Assembly (NCBI GenBank): GCA_905250125.1
Contig: CAJNOL010000544.1
Span: 40,243-104,242, forward strand
Direction of reading: 5' to 3'
Origin: Rotaria sordida
Lineage: Eukaryota > Rotifera > Eurotatoria > Philodinida > Philodinidae
DNA: 64,000 nt
Under the pieces are notes generated by a model, which was given only the letters and a program-made list of their open reading frames with translations, was not told the DNA's origin and did no database searches. A program made the translations under genes and the position numbers. Of the stretch, positions 1 to 12,848 are shown piece by piece. Within the stretch, counting starts at the first letter, position 1. The number at the start of each line of letters is the position of its first letter.

Positions 1-3000
1 CTATAATTGTATTCACCAAATAAGCAGACAGTGATAAATGTCTAGAAGTGACTTTCTATGTAAAAGTAAAGTTCCAATGAAAGAATTTTTCTTCACCAAG
101 TTAATACAATAATTTACATTAATCGTCTTTTTTATGGAGTTTAACAGCTACAGTCATGAAAACATTCTTTAACTGTAGAACAACTGTGAAAGTACGTGCA
201 AATTAAGCAATTTTTTCATATCTGTGGCTGCTTTCAGCGATGAATTTCTTTTTTTCCTGTGGGATATAAGTCTTAAGATTTATTATAATCTTTTTGTGAC
301 AAACAGAGATCATCTATATCTAAGTAAAAGTTTCATTGATGTTTGTTTAACTAACGATGAATCCTTTGAAAAACAACGATCACTAAGGAATTTACAAAAT
401 ATAAAGATCAAATCTTAGACAAGCTTCACTTTTTTGCTTGTTTTTTTTTACACGTTACCATTTTCACTCGTCAACCTTTCTTGTTTGAAATAAAAAATAA
501 AAATATAGTTTATTACTATATTGCTTACTATGTCAGTAGAAATTATGAACTTCTCATTGCCAACACAATTTCATTTATCGTTATAGCATTCTACTGTGAA
601 TGACAGAATTCTGTATTAGCTTTACCCTTTCTCATATAACAGAAGTTAACTAAACACACGATAAAGTCTCGAAGAGAGAATGTTGATGTGTGAGTAACGA
701 TGCCAAGCTATGATAATGAATCTAAGACTTTTAGAACAATGAATGTGCTGAAGGTTTGTTCGTTAAGTTGAGAATGAAAAAAAGATCGTTATCCAATGTT
801 GAACCTCTGCATTAGCTTCGATTTTTAAAATTTCCTGTGGAATTCGATAGGAATTTCAATTGTTGTACAAAATATTTTTTAATATGAAATGTAAGTGTAT
901 ATATGTTAGTTCGAACTAAGATTATGTCCAATTTTGCATTAATGTGTGTTTTTGATTAATAACTAGATTTTAATATTCTTTCATACCAATGATCATATTG
1001 TTAGTATTTCAGTTCTCAGAAACGTTGAAATCGTTTTTTTTTTATTCAATGTTACTTGCTTCTCTAACGCATGATAACTCATGAATTGATAGATGAATAC
1101 TTTTCTCAGTTAACAGCATGAGAGGACAGTTATTGCCACCGGTCAACTACGTTACCGAGTGAGAGTAATGGGGTCGTTACCAGCTAACCAGTAACTGGTA
1201 ACAAAAAATTTGTGAGTTGAATATTTTCAGTAGGGAAAAGTTAATTTGTGAAAATAACAATTTATTATAAAGTTTCATTGAAGGTTTTTGGGGTGAAGGA
1301 GTCCGAATCTATAGATAATTTGTTGAAACAAGCCAAGCTCATATACTTTATGGAATCGATCAGAGATTCCGATTCTTCAATATCGAACACCTTTGATTGA
1401 ATTTTATAAAAAATCATTATTTTCGCAAAATAGCCTTTTTCTAATTACTCTATCAAATGAATAATGAGGATATGGCCATTAAAATGCATTATTATCCGTA
1501 GCTAGACTATTTCAGTCACTAAAATGTATTTTTTTAAAGTGAAAAATGGTAAAGTCATCATTAGAATGTGTATTGATTCGTTCCTGAACCGTTTTGATCA
1601 TTTTATGATCACCAAGTCTATTTTTTCGAAATTTTGATTTGATTCAAATATGTGTATAGTTTCTAAAAATTACACGATTTACTAGTCTTTGCTGACAAGG
1701 GTTCATATTCTACAGAATTGTCAAGAACATAGTTCAAAATTCACAGAATAACAGTGAGTCAAATTTTGCGATCATGATGAAGGAAAATTTAGATATAACC
1801 AAAAACAACTACTTTTTACATGATTTTAACAATGAATCGACAATTCTCAAATCGAGGAGAATCGTACTCTTCATGATACGCACCATATTTAAAAGTTTTT
1901 TCTTGAAAATCGAATATCTGTGATTGAAAAAAGAGTAATCCTTTTTACTTACAGTATATTTCATTTTTCTCCACCAAATACGAAAACGTAAAATAAAGCA
2001 TTAAAAATGCTTCGTCTGTTACCGACTTTTACATACATATGTAAAATTATCAAGTACTTGATTGGACATGTTTTTATGACTTTTGCATTATTCTAATTTT
2101 TCTTTTAACATTTATTTTGTATCAAAACAGAGACTCAGTAACATAGATGAAGAGCACTTTTAGTTACACGTAGATATTCATAAGTAATGTATATGCATCT
2201 ATATAGAATGAGTAATTGACATATATCTATGTCTACTTATAATTTCACAGAGAGAAATGAATTCTCAGCTGTTACATTAACGTTTCCACTAACTGGAAGA
2301 TTTTTTTTCATTAAATTGTTCTTAAATTTCATTCGACGATTTCTTCAAGTAATGGTTTATGAATAAGGTAATCCTTTTAATGAACAAATAATCGAGATTT
2401 TTAATCGTTTACACTTTCTTTACGAATAAGGTACAATATTCTCAGCTTTTAGTCAGAGTAAATTTTTTGTTTCGAGATAATTGTTTATTTATCATCGTCT
2501 CTATGTATTCATTTTATTATTATATTTGTTTATAACCGAACGATCACTGGAATATTATTTTTTCTTGTCTTTCTGTTTTAATGTTCTGTTTTCTTTATAT
2601 CTAAATTATCTGATTAGTTTATTCCAATTGTTCGATGATAGTGTTTGTCTTCAAATAAAGGACACTGATCGAGAAGGAACAAGAGAACAAATTCGATTCA
2701 TTTAAAACGAAGATGATCTAGTAGTAACATGTTATCCGTCTCTTTACTTAATACAATTCAGAACATGCTAAACTATAAACATAAAAGTAAAATAAAAAAA
2801 ACTCGATTTTCTGATATTTGAATAATTTAGACATTTGAGAAATTTTCTTTCGAATAATTTATTTGTGTAATTTACTAGTACGGTCTATCTCTCTGAGTTA
2901 AATGAACACGAGTTCAAGTTTTTTCAATTTATTTGAAATAGGATTGAAAATTAGGTCTCACAATTAAATTTTATGTTGGCAAGTAATATCTAACACGTAT

Positions 3001-3257
3001 CGAGATGTCAGCCATATATCACAACAGTTCGCTGGAAAATAGAAATCTGTTCGATGCCCTGTTTTGAATAAAATAGTGTAATATGTTTTAAGTATATTTT
3101 AATCAATTTCTGCCTCTTGACGAGTAACTTACATTAGCAGTTGATATAAATGAAAAAATGTACAAACAGTTCTATAGAGAGTACATTGAATAAAATATAA
3201 ATGTTGTACGAAGAAGAGAACAAGTCAAACGATGAGTTGAACATTTAGAATGCTTGT
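1..3257. other. Intergenic, no gene recognised
   Basis: AT-rich sequence with stop codons in all frames. The short open frames have no recognisable protein motif. A small inverted repeat lies at 1261-1410. I see nothing else that can be named. Confidence 0.6.
1261..1410. repeat. Short imperfect inverted repeat (foldback)
   Basis: The first ~50 bases (TTTATTATAAAGTTTCATTG...) pair imperfectly with the reverse complement of the last ~50 bases (TTTATAAAATTCAATCAAAG...). A GAATCGGAATCT-like block matches on both sides. It is probably a degraded foldback or MITE remnant. Confidence 0.45.
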
Positions 3258-3859
3258 GATAGAGGTGTTCGTATTGTCAGTTAATAAGTTTAGATATATT
3301 CGGGCCAAATTACAGCTCTCATCATTAAATTAAGAAATTTAAAATATAAGCTTTTGTTGCCATGCCTAGATCGAGATATTCAAATTTTACAATATTTACA
3401 TCATATGAAATGTGCTCACAAATCAAAATTTTAGTAGAATTTTTTTTCTTTTTTCATCATAGTTGGATAGGATTTGTCGAGTTATACAAAACGTATGTTT
3501 CAAATTCAAAACAATTTTAACGGAAATCAAAATTCTGAGTCTATTTCCCCATATATCTGGAAATAATGTTATCGTGAATTTCTTCGTAAAATATTTGTTT
3601 TTTGAATTTGAAACATACTTTTTCTTATATAACTTGACAAGTTCTATTCAATTATGATGAAAAAAAATTTTTAAAAATTCTGCTAAAATTTTGATTTATG
3701 AGTACATTTCATATGGTATAAATATCCTAAAATTCGAATATTTGGGTGTAGGCATGGCAACAGAAGCCTATATTTTGAATATCTTAGTTTAATGATGAGA
3801 ACTATAATCTGGCCAGAATATATCTAATCTTATTAACTAACAATACAAACATATCTATC
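3258..3859. mobile_element. 602-base palindromic foldback element (family A)
   Basis: The two halves are near reverse complements over about 285 bases each, with a centre near 3558. Matching blocks include GTTGCCATGCCTA, CATATGAAATGTRCTCA and CAAATCAAAATTTTAG. The ends read GATAGAGGTGTTCGTATTGT and its complement. There is no coding capacity: the open frame at 3463-3657 simply reads through the palindrome. It is probably a non-autonomous foldback DNA transposon. A diverged relative flanks 38415-40470. Confidence 0.8.
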
Positions 3860-5904
3860 GCTAGTCAAAAAATAACCATTTTAATGTGTTACATTGACGC
3901 ACATTTTAATGCCTTACATGAAAAGCATTTTTTGTGACTGTTTTACATTATTATAATAATTACCATTGATAGGGATTTTAATACCATTTTTATCCCTGCT
4001 TAGGTTATATATCAAACTCACAAATGTTCTGATACTACCTATTTGATAACTGATCTCCTCTAGTTAATAGTTACGATGTTGATTGTTTGTGTATATTTCA
4101 ACAGATGTTATAGCGATAGTTTTATACAACCCATGTAAAAAAAAACTTTCCACTATAATCATTAAATAATCGATTTTTAATCGATTATTAGTAATTATTT
4201 AAGAACCTTTTTTTTTACATAGAAAGTGTTTTACTTTTTTTTCGAAAATCTATGTTACATGTTTTTTTTCCTTTTACTGTTCTTATATTCATGACATTGT
4301 GTCGAAATAGGAGAGTAGTTTTATCTTCAATTCTCTCTTTAGTAGTGAACTTTTTAAAAAATTTTTACGTTCGAATGTTTCTAGCTTTTTTTTTAAATAT
4401 TTATGAATAATATTTTATTCTGTTGTATATTTACTTATCATGAGTTAAAATATATATCAAAAGAGATAAACATTGTCGATATATGGCAATAACAAGACGT
4501 CTAAGATCTATTCAGAATTCTAAAGAATTCCCTGGAATTGTTACAAATTTCTTAAGATTCGTTGATTCCATAGACTCCAGAATTCCGTTATATTCCTCTT
4601 ACAGTCAAATCAATGTTCACTAGTCAATCTATGCAACTGTAATGATAATCTACATGGTTTCAAGCTTTTGTTTTGCTTTGACTTGTAAGCACAAAATATC
4701 GTCAACACTATTTTAAGCAAAACGCAGTGCATAGAAAACAATTTATCAACCAACCTTGTTTTTCACGATTTACAAATAAACTCACAAATCTAATATTCAT
4801 CAGAAAACCGGTAGAATTCAGTTGTGTTTTTCAACTCAAATATTGATGTGCTAATATATGATGGATTTCAGCTACAAAGAAATATGAGATATATAATCTA
4901 TTGAAAGAGTTATAGAATTATTTATAATTCTTATTTCATTTTAAAACTTAGTACAACTATAATCAAATAAAATATAATCAGCTTAGAAATTTGTATAACA
5001 ATGAATAAATATCATTAAAAGAATCAGTTTAATAAAGTTTACTATTTGAATGAAGCTCTAGAAAGCTGACGTTTGATTGTTCATTTACTGTATAATTAGT
5101 GTTGAATTTTCCTTTTCTAAAATGTAGAAGTAATAAATGAAGTTAAATAAACCTTTAACTTTATACAAATCATCGATTTTTCATAAATTTGACCTTGACT
5201 CAATAATTCATAACACTTCTTTGATCGAATGTTACTAAAAAATGCGATCACAGACGCCATGCTTATAATTATTCACAAACCTAGTTAGCCAGGTATAATG
5301 TGCACAGATATATAAAGCACAACCACTTATATTAGTAACCAAAAAACGTTAAGATTCAGCTGACTATTGATATAAAACATTATGTTGACAATGTTTGCCT
5401 ATTGAATTAGAAGAGAAAAAATAAATAAGTGTAATATAACGATCGAATTATTTTCGATTTAACTTTTTCTTCTGTATACGTTTGAATATATATGAAAGTG
5501 TAAGCATTACGTCTCGTCATTTACAAAATATATTTGAAACGTTGATCTAAACTTCAGTTTAAATTTTTCTCAGCTTGTTTTTATTAAAAAAGAAATTGTC
5601 AGTACAAGACTTATTCTATTACACATCTGACAGTGATCTGAAGTTCTCAAGTTACAAAATAAGATTAAATAAGTATTGTTTAATTTCTTGACATTAGATC
5701 GAACTTGATCATTTTTCTCTTATAAGGAAAGGTTTCCAAATGATAAATCCCTTTCGAGCTGGGACTATATTTAATCGATAGGGTCTGGTAAGTAGGTAAA
5801 TACTCTAGAAGAGTTCGAGCTGATGAATCTTTGTTGCAAACATATCAAATGTTTAGTGAATTTTTCCTGTAGGGCTCCAGTTTTCAAGCGAAGTCATACT
5901 TTTC
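3860..5904. other. Intergenic, no gene recognised
   Basis: AT-rich spacer between two foldback elements. A short hairpin around TCGATTTTTAATCGA lies near 4170. No coding potential is visible. Confidence 0.55.
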
Positions 5905-6168
5905 AATTTCGGTTTGAGACTTTGACCGTATAAAGGCACCGATTAGATTAGTTTGTAGAAAATAATTTCAGAATTTTTGATCAAGTGTTTCCAAGATATG
6001 AAGTTTTCAAAATACCCGTGTTTTTTACAATAATCATGGCAAACCGCCTATATTTTAAAAAATTCATATCTCGGAGTGATTTAGTAAAAAAATTCTGAAA
6101 TTTTTTTTCTACAAGCTAGTTTAATCGGTGTCTTTATGTTGGCACAGTTTCAGGTCAAAATTCCAAAG
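5905..6168. repeat. Foldback repeat, ~264 bases
   Basis: The left arm (about 5905-6010) contains AAAGGCACCGATTAGATTAG and TTTGTAGAAAATAATTTCAG. These recur in reverse complement in the right arm (about 6050-6165) as AAAGACACCGATTAAACTAG and CTTGTAGAAAAAAAATTTCA. It is a non-coding, MITE-like unit. Confidence 0.7.
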
Positions 6169-6189
6169 TACACAAGAACAAGTACATGT

Positions 6190-6350
6190 CACAGCATGAT
6201 CAGTATGTAATAGAACAAGCAATCCGAGATAAACACCCATTAGTGACTTGCCGAGATAAATTTTATGACTGGTCGTAACAAGGTTTAAACACAGTGCCTT
6301 TTAGATACGTGTCAAAGAACGTAGTCACTCAGCCACGGTGTTTCCAGCTT
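6190..6350 (-). repeat. tRNA-related SINE-like repeat, copy 1
   Basis: On the minus strand the unit begins with a Ser/Leu-tRNA-like A box (GTGGCTGAGTGACTACG), followed by a degenerate B box (GTTTAAACC) about 45 bases on. It then has a tail containing CACTAATGGGTGTTTATCTC. The same order and tail recur at 15035-15185, so this is a dispersed repeat with a Pol III-promoter-like head. It is too degenerate to be a functional tRNA. Confidence 0.6.
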
Positions 6351-6384
6351 TTTGAATTTATTTCAGGTGCCAGCAATTTGAGCT

Positions 6385-7665
6385 CGAGTTAAATTTTTTT
6401 TTTGTCCTTTTTTTTTACACATGATTTAATACAGTGTGAGCTGCTCATCATAAAAAACTAGTTCTTAGCGTTAATGAATACTGTATTCAAGTCAGAAAAT
6501 AAAAAAAACCTTGGAAGATGTTGTTTCTCTTAAAAAAAAACACGTTTCTTTCGAAATGTGCGAAATTTTCTGCTTCACTCTTCTTTCTAGACTCTGAAAC
6601 TATTATTTTCAGATTCAATGTTAAAAACTGAGTATAAACAAAAAGCTAAATCGATTTGAAACTACAAAGCCTGTTGATGGTGGCGTCTCGATATGCGTCT
6701 ATTGCAATGCCTATAGGTCGTTTTTGTAAACCTATCTAGTTTTTTAGTTAAGGGAGGAGGCCAAGCATTTTATCCCGTTCGATTTATCATAACACCAGTC
6801 ACAAAAGTACGCATTACTTTTCTTTTTATTTTGTTCTCTTGCTGAGAAACCGTATTTACATAAGTACCAAACCGTTTTTAGCTGATATTCTGTGATTTTC
6901 GAATTCAAAACAGATTTTCACCCGAAAAACAAGTACAGATTCGAAATTAATACAAAACAAACTGAGTGAAATGAAGTTTCTTTTGAGTCAATAGGATAAC
7001 TGTAATTTTTGATATTGATACATAAACTGCAGACCTTTGTCTAAAATCTGAAAAAATGACAAAAAATGAAAGTTATCCAATTGACTCGAAAGATACTTCA
7101 TTTCACTTAGTTTGTTTAATGCTAATTTCGAATCTGTACTTGTTTTTCGGGTAAAAGTCCAATTTGAATTCGAAAATCACTGAATATCAGCTAAAAATGG
7201 TTTGGCACTTATGTAAATACGATTTCTCAGCAAGAGAACAGAACAAGAAGAAAAGTAATGTGTATTTTTGTGGCAGGTGTTATGATAAATCGAACGAGAT
7301 AAAATGCTTGACCTTCTCATTTAACCAAAAAATGACCTATAAGCATTACAATGGGTACAATTCAAAACGCCACTATCAAAAGACTTTTGAGTTTCAAATC
7401 GGTTTAGTATCTTGTTTATACTCAGTTTTTAACATTGAATCTAAAAATAATAGTTTCAGAGTCTGGAAAGAAGAGTGAAGCAGAAAATTTCGCATATTTC
7501 GAAAGAAATGTGTTTTTTAAGAAAAACAACTCCTACCAAGTTTTTTATATTTTCTGACTTGAATAGTTTGTCCATAAATCCTAAGGGCTAGTTTTTCATG
7601 ATCAGCATCTCATGCTCTATCAAGTCTTATATACAAAAGACGAAAAAAAAATTTAATTGAAGTTT
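6385..7665. mobile_element. Long foldback element, ~1.28 kb
   Basis: Near-palindrome centred at about 7030. Left-arm blocks at 6485-6625 (TTCAAGTCAGAAAATA, TTTCTTTCGAAATGTGCGAA, GACTCTGAAACTATTATTTT) reappear reverse-complemented at 7430-7565. Inner blocks at 6800-6990 (AAGTACGCATTACTTTTCTT, CTTGCTGAGAAACCGTATTT, CCCGAAAAACAAGTACAGAT) reappear at 7080-7260. The 104-codon frame at 7164-7478 lies in the right arm and has no motif, so I treat it as non-coding. The arms are unusually long (about 600 bases). Confidence 0.8.
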
Positions 7666-7902
7666 AAAATATCTGCATCTTAACAGGGAAACATAAGAAG
7701 TAATTTTATTAAGAATAATTTCCTAATAATTCATGTACATGTAAGCTAAAGTGAAGAAAAACATTGTGATGAGAATAATAACGAACAACGAATATTCAAT
7801 ATGATAGGTTCTCAAGTTACAAAAAAACAATGCCAAATATATATGACATATATTTCTCTGTTTTAGATTATTTACATAGATAAGTATTAAAATCCTTTTC
7901 AA

Positions 7903-10653
7903 ATGTATAAACTAACAAATAAAATTTGCTATAGAATTCTTTGTCTTTTAAGTTTTTTATTTATTTGTAATATAACTGGTACTTTTGTTCCAAATAGAGT
8001 TGATTATGATGCATATGGTATCAAAATAGCTATGAATGAAGATTTTCTTGTATTAGCTCAAAATAAAAATGATCCTCCAAGTTTTTTAATACAATTTGCA
8101 CCCTATAATGATACTCAAACATCATTACAATGTTCTACTTACTATCCACAAATGACAGAGACTTTTATTTATACTGTTGTCGTTGGTAAAAAACAAAATA
8201 AAGATCACATACATTTTTATTTTGCTGGTGAATCAACAAATAATAAAAGTGGAATATTTGTTGGTATAGCAATATATAATAATAATAATAATACAAATAG
8301 TAATTCATCATTATTATGTCATACAAGTTTTACATATTATCTTCAATATTTTTTTAATTATCAACATCAAGAATATTATATACTTGGTGTTGAACCAAAT
8401 GGTTATTTTACATATGGATTTTCCAATGAATTTATATTTATATTTGATTCACGAAATACGACAATTTTAGAATTATGGAATGGAAATTTAACATGGCCAA
8501 ATCATACATTTATTCCTCATGCTGTTGATATTTCAGAAAATTTTGGTGTTATATCAGGATTTATTTATAATGGTATAAATTCTACAGTAAAATATAGTCC
8601 AATGATTTATCTTATTAATTTTAATTCATCAAATAAACATCCAATTGTTGTTAATCAATATAACCCTATTGCTACTCCTAATACATGGCAAGATTTATTA
8701 ACAAATGCTGATGCTCATTTATATTCAGCAAAACATGATATGTCTGTTAGTATTAATGAAAATGGACATGTTTTAGTTGGTATGCAATTTATTAATAGAG
8801 TATTCTTATTTCATGTTGATAAAACCAAACCAAAAGAATTACATTTTATTAGTAGACATACAAATGGTAGAACATTAGGAAATGGAAAAAATATTGCTTG
8901 GTTAGAAAATGGTATAGCTGCTTTAATAGTCAATGTTTATACACTTGATTATGAATGGTTATCGTCACAAATTCATATTTATGATATTCAAACAAATGGT
9001 TATAATTCAACTATTACTCCTCTATCAATTTTTCCAAATAATCATCAAAAATTACCTCACAGTCTTGATCCAATATTTCTAAATATCGTTTCATCACCAT
9101 CATCATTAGCATTACTTGATAATAAAGGACATATACTTATATTTCTTCCGACATTACCAGGCTATTATTTATCGATAAAAGATACAGAAACAATACCATT
9201 GATTACAACATCACAAGCATGTATGCCAGGAACATATAAAAATCAAACAGGAATTCATGATTGTACACTTTGTCCAAGTGGAACAAAAAATCCTGGCAAT
9301 TCTAATACTTTTTGTATTCCATGTTCATCAAATTCATTTTGTCCTCTTGCTTCTGTAAATGAAGTACCTCAATCAGCATTAAAAGCTATAATTCAAGCTG
9401 TACCATATCCTAAATCACCAGAAAGTGTTACATTTGATGAAATTCTCATTGGAAATATGTTTAGTATAAGATCAAGTCATTGTATGTTTATTTCACCATT
9501 ATTTTGGACATTAATTGTAGGCAGTTTAGCTTTAATTGTCATGATTATAATGGGATGTTTAAAATATTTTACAAGAAATTCACGAGGACACAAACTAAGA
9601 AATTTAATAAAATTAATATTTCGACATACAGATTTAATTGGTGAAGGTGAATTATGGGTTGGTGGTTTAGTATCATTATGTGTTATTGTATTAATTTGTT
9701 TTGCTTGTATGTTTAGTGAAAATTTTATACAACAATATCCTATAGAAACATCATCAAATTCATATTTTGATTGTGATACATCAATAAGAAATGCAAAATT
9801 TGAAACAAGTGTACAATCATTAGCAATACCATTTACAGATTCTAATCAAAAAATGTTTGATTTATTCAAAAATCAAGAATTTCTTTTAAATATTGATTTT
9901 ATAAATACAGTAATTAAATGTGATTCTATATCAATTGAAGCTCTATTTGGTATAACATGGTCAACAATACGTTGGTTAAATTGTGATAATATTAATTATA
10001 CATTATCATTATCGATACCTTTACCTTATCAACATTTATCTGTACAAGTTTTTATTGAAGATATTAAAACAATTGGTGCTTTACGTATTGGTCTTTCTGG
10101 ACATGAAATTAAAAATGGAAGTTATTTATTAAAAGAATTAAATTTTTATGAAGCATTTTTTAAAAATGGTTTAATATTAGCAAGATATTTACCTATTGCA
10201 CTTTCAATAACAAAAGTTATTAATGAAACATTATCAATTAAAGGTTCAGAATCAAATTTTGATGGTATTTATATTCCAACATTTACTGTTGATTATAATA
10301 GTTTATTTTTTACAGCTGATCAATTTATTCGTTCAACATTAACATTCACAAGATTAATTGTTATTATTAGTGAAACTCCATATTATGTTCAAAATTTACA
10401 ACAACCAATAGCTAAACCACCAGAAATTATTTTTCAAAATCTTTTATTTATAACTGTATGTTTAGAATTATTTGGTCTTATGTTTTTATCATATAAACTT
10501 TTTTTTAAACCATTGTATCATTTTCTTATAAAGAGAATGTTTATGGATCGTCAAAAAAATATTAATAATAAACAAACCGATGATTATTGTACATATAAAC
10601 ACAAACAATCTAGTAGTATTTATATAGAAATGGATCATACATCATATTTTTAA
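7903..10653 (+). CDS. 916-aa multi-pass receptor-like membrane protein, bdelloid-type
   Basis: Intronless gene encoding 916 residues. A hydrophobic signal peptide (about residues 9-27) is followed by a roughly 400-residue N-glycosylation-rich ectodomain with no clear family. A short cysteine-rich module at about 437-490 (CMPGTY...CTLCPSGT...CIPC) resembles the ephrin-receptor-like GCC2/GCC3 repeat. Membrane segments follow at about 531-556, 583-607 and 843-870, with a second extracellular region between the last two. The C-terminus is short and polar (KHKQ...EMDHTSYF). The start was chosen because it opens the signal peptide. Polyadenylation signals follow the stop. I recognise the layout as one seen in many uncharacterised bdelloid proteins, but the molecular function is unknown. 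Its lack of introns contrasts with every longer gene nearby. Confidence 0.85.
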   Translation: MYKLTNKICYRILCLLSFLFICNITGTFVPNRVDYDAYGIKIAMNEDFLVLAQNKNDPPSFLIQFAPYNDTQTSLQCSTYYPQMTETFIYTVVVGKKQNKDHIHFYFAGESTNNKSGIFVGIAIYNNNNNTNSNSSLLCHTSFTYYLQYFFNYQHQEYYILGVEPNGYFTYGFSNEFIFIFDSRNTTILELWNGNLTWPNHTFIPHAVDISENFGVISGFIYNGINSTVKYSPMIYLINFNSSNKHPIVVNQYNPIATPNTWQDLLTNADAHLYSAKHDMSVSINENGHVLVGMQFINRVFLFHVDKTKPKELHFISRHTNGRTLGNGKNIAWLENGIAALIVNVYTLDYEWLSSQIHIYDIQTNGYNSTITPLSIFPNNHQKLPHSLDPIFLNIVSSPSSLALLDNKGHILIFLPTLPGYYLSIKDTETIPLITTSQACMPGTYKNQTGIHDCTLCPSGTKNPGNSNTFCIPCSSNSFCPLASVNEVPQSALKAIIQAVPYPKSPESVTFDEILIGNMFSIRSSHCMFISPLFWTLIVGSLALIVMIIMGCLKYFTRNSRGHKLRNLIKLIFRHTDLIGEGELWVGGLVSLCVIVLICFACMFSENFIQQYPIETSSNSYFDCDTSIRNAKFETSVQSLAIPFTDSNQKMFDLFKNQEFLLNIDFINTVIKCDSISIEALFGITWSTIRWLNCDNINYTLSLSIPLPYQHLSVQVFIEDIKTIGALRIGLSGHEIKNGSYLLKELNFYEAFFKNGLILARYLPIALSITKVINETLSIKGSESNFDGIYIPTFTVDYNSLFFTADQFIRSTLTFTRLIVIISETPYYVQNLQQPIAKPPEIIFQNLLFITVCLELFGLMFLSYKLFFKPLYHFLIKRMFMDRQKNINNKQTDDYCTYKHKQSSSIYIEMDHTSYF

Positions 10654-10707
10654 AAAAGAATTGTTTCGTTTGTTTTGAATTTTTTATTTTGTTTAAAAAT
10701 GTATTAT

Positions 10708-10713
10708 AATAAA
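10708..10713 (+). terminator. Polyadenylation signal AATAAA
   Basis: AATAAA lies 55 bases after the stop of the 916-aa gene. Further AATAAA copies lie near 10733 and 10760. Confidence 0.5.
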
Positions 10714-12848
10714 TCTGGTGTTTATAACATAAAATAAAAATATGATTGTAAATTAACAATAAAGAATTTGCTTTAACCGAAATCTAACTCATCATTTTCT
10801 TCTAGAATCATCTTGATACTAATTGTTTTTTTTTAATGAACCAAAACTTTGAAATAGAATATCTAAATACAAATTTGAAAAGTTTTCAAAACTAATAAGT
10901 GACAAGAAGCAGATTTAAACTTTATTATAATATTCAAAGCAGACAATCTATTAGACATGATGAGAACATGTGGCATTGCTTGTACTTGATTAATATTGTC
11001 ATTGAATATTGCTATGAATGCTCGTCTAGAATCCACAACTGTTACATTCTAGACAGTTGTTCTTGTGACAGTTGCTTGTCAGTAATACTTCCTCCCATAT
11101 AAGCACTGAATAGAACTCTTATTGATTACAAGTACAATAGATTGATTTATTGAATTAAGGTGTAGAAATCAACAGTAGAATAATATTTTAGTAATTATAT
11201 AAATAATAACAATATTATGTAATTAAAAGTTTCTTTTTTTCTTGTGTAGCTGTCTCTTGTCTCATCTTGATTTTTTATTCCACTGTTAAGCGTTTATTAT
11301 AATTTTATAGATCTGTTGCACACTTATACACAGCAACTATCATTTACCAATAGTGATTTATTTAATTGTTCTTATTCGCTTAGTTATAAAAGAAATAGCA
11401 TATTGATTCTGACAACAGTAGCAGTCATCATAGTTTTCATTTTGGTACTGATCACAAGCGAGAGGAAGTAGAAAAATGATCGCATGTGCTTATAAATATT
11501 GCGAAATACTTATTAACGACAATCCTTTGTTAGAAGGATTTATAAATTAATAGAAAGGATGCAAAGGATTACGAAGAAGTCGACAAAAAAGAGAAGAAGA
11601 TGATGATGATATCAATATAGCAGAAGACGATAACCTTGAATAACTTTCATCAAACACAAATACCAGGAATAGCACTTTTGGACTTGGTAATTAGAGTATT
11701 TGATAGACATTAAAAATGTTAATTTTCTGTATAAGTCAGTTATTATCTATATGAAATATATAAATTTGAAAAATGTATGTCACACTTTTTTTGCATACAT
11801 ATTTTCTTTCAATCTTGTCATAAATCCGATTTGATGATCTGTTACTATTATTATACTATTATATAGTCTATACTGTGCTCTAGCAAACATCCAAGTAAAA
11901 TAACAAACAAAAGCTTCAAAAGGAGTGATTAAACAAGCCATTCCTCAGTCTCAATTTGAGACCAAAGGACTATAGTGTGCGGATGTTACCGAAGAGAAGA
12001 CTAATATCATGCAAACAATATAGCATTCAATCAGGCTAGTTCTGACAGTATTTCGATGTTAAGAAGAAAGTGGCAAACAACAAAAACCAAGGACAGTTCC
12101 GAGAACTTTTTGATCATCCTATATACAAGATTATAAAAGTATCTAAACTAATCCAACTGCCATTTGCAAAATAATATGGAATAGTACAAAATACAATCAA
12201 TCTCAAAAGTTTAAAATTACTTTACAAAACAATTCTCTTATTGCATATTTACTTATCAAAAACATCGATATCAATTGCAAATATCTAATAAATCAAAATA
12301 ATTATTATTTGAATGCTTTGATATTTTGTCAAAATAGATTTAAAAATTGATTCAATAGAGTAATATTTATTAAATTTATTTTTATTATAAATTCATTAAT
12401 CTTAATCAATACTAGTTCGTAAAAGTCTTTTTTAAAACTTATGTTATCAAACAATTTCTCCTCACGAAAAATACATTTGAACAATAATGATGATAATAAA
12501 TTCTTTCCCAAACACGAATTATTTTTTAACAAGACTAAATACGATCGACTTACAAAAATATCCAAGTAGGGATTAGCAAATAGAATAATAAATTTAAAAT
12601 GAAAAAAAAAACCGAAAGAAGAAAAGAAAGAAATCAAAACTGGGGTCAACAAGGAATAAGATCAAAACAGAAAACAAACAAACAAACAAAAAAAAACAAA
12701 CAAAAATACGGGAAGCACACACATAAGAAATACAAAAGACAAGAAAAAAAGAAGAAGAAACGCATAAGTTTTTATGAGATTGATTTTTCTACATATTTCA
12801 TAGTCTATATACATATAAACTTGAGTTTAATGACACATACATATAGAA
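10714..12848. other. Intergenic, no gene recognised
   Basis: AT-rich spacer between two convergent genes; its right part would hold the slit 3' UTR on the minus strand. An acidic open stretch near 11545-11643 has no start codon and no similarity I recognise. The purine-rich tract at 12600-12760 is low complexity. Confidence 0.55.

Noticed and set aside
7164-7478. 104-codon open frame
   Set aside because: It lies in the right arm of the 6385-7665 palindrome, has no motif, and its mirror exists in the left arm.
11460-11643. Open stretch ending in an acidic tail, possibly an exon
   Set aside because: Stops interrupt the upstream part, no start codon or clear splice sites, and no recognisable family.
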